A stretch of 64,000 nt of DNA, taken from NCBI GenBank assembly GCA_963682025.1, contig OY821517.1, forward strand, positions 95,105,946-95,169,945. The letters are read 5' to 3'. Below the pieces are notes generated by a model. The model did not search any database and was not told where the DNA came from. It worked only from the letters and a program-made list of their open reading frames with translations. Made by a program: the position numbers and the translations under genes. This document shows positions 58,468 through 64,000 of this stretch, piece after piece (the stretch's first letter is position 1; every line of letters starts with the position of its first letter). Source of the DNA: Cordilura impudica. Its lineage: Eukaryota; Arthropoda; Insecta; Diptera; Scathophagidae.

Positions 58468-61020
58468 TAGCGTGGCCCTTAATAAAAAAAAAAGTGTTCA
58501 AACTGTCTGTCTCACCCCCTAGAAATATGCGAATAGCAAAAAAAGCGAAGCGATTGAAAATTTCAAGTGTGTTATATGTGTGTTATATGGGGAAAATATG
58601 ACTTTTTTTCAGGTTTTACGAAAATTTCGTTTTATAGTTTAATTTTTCCGACAAGCTGTTATATAATTCAGGATTAGTATTAAATTATCCCTTCAAAAGG
58701 CTATAAAACTTCCAAATCGAATAAACCCTCGCCAAGAAATAGCAAATGCCGCAGACCGCTTTTGTGCCAAAAAAAACTAGGTCATGAAATTTGATGGTAT
58801 TTTTTTCAACTTTGAGAAATTGATTAAAGCCATCATTCTTTTTTGGTCTCTATACTTATAAGTACTCAGATATGAAGTATTGTTTTATTACCACGTTGTT
58901 AACCTATTGCGCATTGAGACCGAAAATTGGAAATTTTTTTGATAAAATTTTAAAAAAAACTCCTTTTTCAAGTTTGAAAAAACTTTCTTAAACAAAATTT
59001 AAAAAAATTAATCTATCACTTTAAGGTTTTATTATATACATGTTGCAGATTAACTGTGTGAATTTTTAAGTAAATCCCTCTGCCAGAATTTTTTTGACAA
59101 GGATTTTATTTTTGCGGATTTCGGGAAAAATTTGATTTTTGTGAAATATTCTGTAAATGTACTCTTTCTAAATACTTTGTATCAAAAATTCATCACTTTT
59201 CTACTTTTAAATGTTATATTTTATCTTAATAGCCTAGGGTTTCGGAAAAAAATAATACGACTCCATTAACCCTTTTGGAATTGGGGTCACATATGACCCC
59301 AAGCTTATAAAAGACAATTTATTTAAAAAATTCAAATATTTTGTAAGTACTGTCCAATTTTTAGATGCGACACTTAAAATATAATAACCAAAATGTGTAG
59401 AAGTTTCGTTCCAAAAATTTGGGATAAATCCGAAAACGTTAACCCATTATTTGCCAAGGCCAGCCTTGGATTTTAAGATATTTTTAAATAAAAATGACCT
59501 AAAACGAGTTTTTCTAATAAACTCGTTGATACCACTATTTAGAATTTAAGAAAAATAAATCGGTTAATTTTTATTTATTTAACCCTTCAGTGCTCCTGAG
59601 ATCAAAATTATCCATTGTGATATATCTCTGGTGCAATTATCTGCTTATTGCTCGCGAATATAAATTAAAACAACTTAGGTCATATGTCTAAAAAATAGGA
59701 CGTTTTTTGAAATTCACTTTGATTTAATTTTGTAATTTATTCCATTAATAGTAGTATTAATTTAATATTACCTTTTATATATATTATTATATTTGAAATT
59801 TACTTTTATTTAATAAACTATTTAAAACTGGGAAATAAAATGGTAGAAGTTTCACAACATGAAGGTGACATTGAAGATAATATAAAGCGACCGATTATAA
59901 AAAATCAAAAAATTGCAACCATTATAAGTAATGGCATCTTCACCGATTGACCTGAAAAATTTTTTTTTGGCGTTTTTTATTAATATCCACCAAATTGGTG
60001 GGTGAGACAGCAAAAAATTCAACTATTACTTTATTACATAAAGTAATTTTATAACAAAATTGGTTAAAAGTTTATTTTGATTATTTTGATCCCAGGAGCA
60101 CTGAATGGTTAAATAAATAAAAATTAACCAAACTATTTTTCTTAAATTCTAAATAGTGGTATCAACGAGTTTAATAGAAAAACTCGTTTTAGGTCACTTT
60201 TACTTAAAAATATCTTAAAATCCAAAGCTGGCCTTGGCAAATAATGGGTTAACGTTCTCGGATTTACCCAAATTTTTGGAGCGAAACTTCTACACATTTG
60301 GTTATTATATTTTAAGTGACGTATCTAAAAATTGGACAGCACTTACAAAATATTTAGATTTTTTGTATAAATTGTCTTTTATTAGCTTGGGGTCATATGT
60401 GACCCCAATTCCAAAAGGGTTAATGGAGTCATATTATTTTTTTCTGAAACCCTAGGCTATATAATAAAACCTTAAAGTGATAGATTCATGTTTTTAAATT
60501 TTGTTTAAGAAAGTTTTTTCAAACTTGAAAAATGAGTTTTAAAAAATTTCCAATTTTCGGTCTCAATGCGCAATAGGTTAACAACGTGGTAATAAAACAA
60601 TACTTCATATCTGAGTACTTATAAGTATAGAGACCAAAAAAGAATGATGGCTTTAATCAATTTCTCAAAGTTGGCACAAAAGTGGTCTGGGGCATTTGCT
60701 ATTTCTTGGCGAGGGTTTATTAGATTTTGAAGTTTTATAGCCTTTTGAAGGGATAACTTAATACTGATCCTGAATTATATAACAGCTTGTCGGAAAAATT
60801 AAACTATAGAACGAAATTTTCGTAAAATCTGAAAATAGTCATATTTTCTCCATATAAACACACTTGAAATTTTCAATCGCTTTGCGCCACGACTAAACGT
60901 TTTTTGATTGGCCCAAAACTATGTATTTCTCAGTTTTTTTGCTATTCGCATATTTCTAGGGGATGAGACCGACAGTTTGAACACTTTTTTTTTTCCTCCA
61001 TATAACGAAGGGCCACCCTA
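58468..61020. mobile_element. Foldback element with hAT-type ends and 8-bp target duplication
   Basis: Left arm 58468-59610 and right arm about 60090-61020 are long inverted copies around a roughly 480-bp centre (59611-60090). The ends TAGCGTGGCCCTT and AAGGGCCACCCTA are flanked by ATGTATAT on both sides (58460-58467, 61021-61028). The right arm lacks about 185 bp present at 59040-59225 in the left. The TAGNG ends and 8-bp duplication suit hAT mobilisation. No transposase inside. The uninterrupted flanking repeat occurs at 61505-61650, giving an empty-site match. Confidence 0.87.
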
Positions 61021-61722
61021 ATGTATATACATATTTGTACGACAATATAAAAAAATTCTTGTAATAAAACTTTAAATGCGTTTTTCTCGAAATCACTTTT
61101 TACACTGAGGTGTCGTTTTTCGCGAGAACCAGAAGTCGGAGGGGCAGGCCCCTCAAAACCAGTAAAAGACAAGATAATTTGGTAACAAGAGAGTTTAGAA
61201 ACGTTAAAAATGGTACGTAAAGAGATCGTTAACAATCTGAAACTAAAAATGTGTGCTCGAACTGCTGCCTGACGAGCAATTGAGGATGATCTTGGTTTTT
61301 ATCGTCCTGTGAAGAAACCACTGAACACATGAACTGGTCTAGACGGAAGTGGAATACTGTTCCCTTTTCAAATTAGTCTAAGTTTAATTTAAGGTATGAC
61401 CTCTCTTTAAAAAAAAATTTTTTTCGATTTTTTTTTTTTTTTTTTTCATAAATGTCTTTTAAAATCCTTCAGAAATAATGCCCAAAAAAGATGTATTTTA
61501 AATTCGAATTATTTATTGGAGTTACAGAGCTATATATGTATATATATATTTGTACGACAATATAGAAAATTCTTGAAATAACTCCTTAAATTCATTTTTC
61601 TCGAAATCACTTCTTTCAAACTGGGGTGTCGTTTTTCTCGAGAACCAGAAGTCTGATCAAGATGCGGCGGGCGGCGTTTTGTAGGTCATCACGTCAGGCA
61701 GGTCCTGAACTAGGATAATATC

Positions 61723-62530
61723 AACAAGTAAGAAAATTATAATCGGTCTAGACCGACTATACGATACCCTATACCATGCGTTTAGAGACCCTATCTCTTG
61801 GGCCCAACTAATTCGATATAGAAAATAAGCATAAACCAAATTTGAGTGGGATTTTTATTAATTTTTTTTGGCTACAGATATGAAAAAGTTCATATCGGAT
61901 GCTATATTTATATGGGGACTTGGCCCAGAAATGGACCGATCCTGACTATGTTTGGCAAAGTCTCTTGTATTTTGCAAAAATATATACAAACAAAATTTGG
62001 GAAGAATCAGTGCAATATTTTTGTTTTTTGATAGATTTAAGTGAAGATCGGGAAGCAGCTCTATATGGGGCCTATGACTAAAAGTTGTACCATAGGGATC
62101 ATTTTTGGACTACTCATTATTGGATGTAATAAACGCATACAAACCCAATTTGAGTAAGATCTATATGACAATTTGGATCTTATGGCAATTTATGTCGATT
62201 TCATAGGGGTCATTTGTATGGGGGCTAGGTCTGAACATGGACCGATTCTCACCAATTTCAATAGCGTTCATCCCATGGCCGATAAAAGATTAAATACCAA
62301 ATTTCATCAAAATATATTCATATTTGCGACCTGTAGTTTGATTACAAGCTTTCAATGGACACACAGACGGACGGACGGACGGACGGACGGACATCGTTAA
62401 TCGAATCAGAAAGTGATTCTGATTCGATCGGTATAATTAAAGATGGGTGTATGTCAAATATTTTTGGTTGTTACAAACAGCAGCACAAAGTCATTATACC
62501 CAAACCACATAGTGGTATAGGGTATAAAAA
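61723..62530 (+). mobile_element. INE-1-like element, family A, best full-length copy
   Basis: AACAAGTAAGAAAATTATAA, GGTCTAGACCGACT, GAAAAAGTTCATATCGGATG, GGGAAGCAGCTCTATATGGG, a six-unit (GACG)n block at 62366-62391, GATCGGTATAATTAAAGATG, and the final CCACATAGTGGTATAGGGTA TAAAAA. About 808 bp with both hairpins. Confidence 0.88.
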
Positions 62531-62851
62531 TTGTGGGATTGAAAGGTAGGACATACCTTAAGAGGCCATGACGGAGGAACGTTTGTACGACGACCAAAGG
62601 GAAAAAGACTAGACCCTAAATATGCAAATAAAACTAAGTTTGGCGGTGGCACTATTATGGTATGCACTTGTTTTTGGGCCATGTAGTAAAATATACTCTA
62701 AATAGAATTGGATACAGGAAATGACGTAATGTATCCATAAGTGGACAATGACCCAAAACACACATCCAAAGCTGTAATCGAATGGCTACAATCTAATGCA
62801 GTTTGTGTTTTGGAATAACCAGTCCAATAATCAGTTGGATCATCAGTTGGA

Positions 62852-63064
62852 TAATCAGTCACATCCGTTATCGAAATTTTTCGATTGAAATTAGTTTTTT
62901 ATTTTCAAAAATAAAATACTAAAAAATTTTACTTTGCCACATTTAACGAATTATGGGTCGTAGGGAAACGAGGTCTGACGTTTGTCCATTTTCTGTAAAT
63001 AATAAAGCAAAATATAGAATTTCGATTGATTTTTCTCGATAACAATTGCGCGATTAACCCCCCA
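62852..63064 (-). mobile_element. MITE family D, copy 2
   Basis: The right end reads, inverted, CTGGGGGGTTAATCGCGCAA, then TTATCGAGAAAAATCAATCG as in copy 1. The other end is degraded (CATCCGTTATCGAAATTTTT). It splits the conserved WP-Q-SPDLNPIEN motif of the Tc1 relic, so the right boundary is sharp. Confidence 0.7.
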
Positions 63065-63118
63065 GATCTCAATCCAATAGAAAATCTTTTGGAAATTGTA
63101 GATCTAAAAATACGGATA

Positions 63119-64000
63119 CCCTACAATTTATTTAATTTATTTAAATCAAATTGATTTAGTTAGCAGTAGTAGGTTACAACTTGAACCCCCCATGTTGTAT
63201 AAAAAGCTGACGTGACTTCATTTTCGGATTCAGCGACTTCGAAACATTAAAAACCGTCAGGATACCCTACAAGATTTTTATTTCTTGGAAAATTTTTGTA
63301 CAGTCTAATCGTAGTTTATGGGGACTCTGCAAGTTTTTTTTATCAATAATAAAATATTAGAAAACCATATTTAAACACGGCCTACAAGTTTTTTTGACAA
63401 AATTGTATAGGTGCTACAAATAAGGTCACTTTAGCTAAAATCATCGATATAATTATGAATGATTTGAGATGGTAAATGCATGAGATTGGGAGACTATGTG
63501 GATAAATAACATTTTGCAATTCACGTAAGATGAGTGTCGCTTCACAATTGCTGGCATTAAAACCCTACAATTTATTTAAATCAAATTGATTTAGTTAGCA
63601 GTAGTAGGTTACAACTTGAACCCCCCATGTTGTACAAAAAGCTGACGTGACTTCATTTTCGGATTCAGCGACTTCGAAACATTAAAAACCGTCATGATAC
63701 CCTACAAGATTTTTATTTCTTGGAAAATTTTTGTACAGTCTAATCGTAGTTTATGTGGACTCTGCAAGTTTTTTATCAATAATAAAATATTAGAAAACCA
63801 TATTTAAACACGGCCTACAAGTGTTTTTGACAAAATTGTATAGGTGCTACAAATAAGGTTACTTTAGCTAAAATCATCGATATAATTATGAATGATTTGA
63901 GATTGGTAAATGCATAGATTGGGAGACTATGTGGATAAATAACATTTTGCAATTCACGTAAGATGAGTGTCGCTTCACAATTGCTGGCATTAAAACATAT
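63119..64000. repeat. Tandem duplication, about 444-bp unit, two copies, reaching the window edge
   Basis: Unit 1 is 63119-63562 and unit 2 starts at 63563 (CCCTACAATTTATTT). They share TAGCAGTAGTAGGTTACAAC, TCGGATTCAGCGACTTCGAA, GTACAGTCTAATCGTAGTTT and TGAGTGTCGCTTCACAATTG with only a few differences. No open frame. Unit 2 ends about where unit 1 would be followed by a third copy, but the sequence diverges in the last four bases. Confidence 0.9.

Larger units (their letters stand above)
61200..63115 (+). mobile_element. Tc1-like transposase relic with two nested insertions
   Basis: Plus-strand pieces: VRKEIVNNLKLKMCARTAAR and RAIEDDLGFYRPVKKPLN (DNA-binding part, 61210-61340); after the INE-1-like insertion, KGKRLDPKYANKTKFGGGTI and VDNDPKHTSKAVIEWLQSNA (second Asp) up to VCVLE-stop-PVQ; then MITE D; then SQSNRKSFGNCRSK in a shifted frame where PDLNPIEN belongs (63064-63100). 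Unreadable as one frame. Confidence 0.8.

Noticed and set aside
11203..62400. Recurrent 65-100 codon frames beginning MDLM(A/T)IYVDFI or [10 protein letters not shown] in several places
   Set aside because: They are translations of the INE-1-like repeats, present in each copy and broken in others, not a gene family.

Overview
The window looks like chromosomal DNA of a higher (calyptrate, blowfly-like) dipteran. It is very AT-rich, has short fly-type introns with GTAAGT-like donors, carries orthologues of single-copy fly genes, and is packed with INE-1/DINE-1-like repeats containing (GTCC)n blocks. The organism call is an inference. No tRNA, rRNA or CRISPR was seen.

Region 1 (1-15.4 kb, + strand) is a three-level gene nest. 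The C-terminal exons of the actin maturation protease (ACTMAP/C19orf54 family; 1-140, 14813-14909, 14983-15204) enclose a whole LSm3 gene (554-571, 632-742, 14494-14670) inside one 14.7 kb intron. The 13.75 kb second intron of LSm3 in turn holds an intact single-exon gene for a secreted protein (3506-4483) with its own TATA box. That intron also holds a hAT transposon (6945-11001, 8-bp target duplication) split by a non-LTR retrotransposon, plus mariner/Tc1 relics, a Helitron and three INE-1-like copies.

Region 2 (15.4-32.2 kb) is mostly repeats: INE-1-like copies, MITEs, a Tc1 relic, a Helitron inserted into an INE-1-like copy with no target duplication, and a 1.03 kb element with 141-bp terminal inverted repeats that start CACAGTG and sit between 5-bp duplications (Transib-like). 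One possible small host exon pair lies at 30180-30351.

Region 3 (32.2-57.3 kb, - strand) is the 3' part of the PACS sorting-adaptor gene (fly KrT95D): exons 32248-32378, 32520-32636, 32717-33320, 33409-33886, 40244-40823 and probably 57180-57302. Its 6.4 and 16.4 kb introns hold LINEs, Tc1, pogo/Tigger, Harbinger and INE-1-like elements. They also hold a 2.78 kb DNA transposon (52886-55665) whose broken transposase has a RAG1-N-terminal-like cysteine region.

Region 4 (57.3-64 kb) carries a partial copy of the PACS exon that has lost its splice acceptor, a 2.55 kb hAT-type foldback element with 8-bp target duplications, a layered Tc1 relic and a 444-bp tandem duplication running to the window end.

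The host genes have unrelated jobs: actin N-terminal processing, U6/decay RNA handling, cargo sorting and an unknown secreted product. What links them is nesting and intron growth by transposons. Most of the window is mobile-element DNA, and all the mobile-element coding regions seen are broken.
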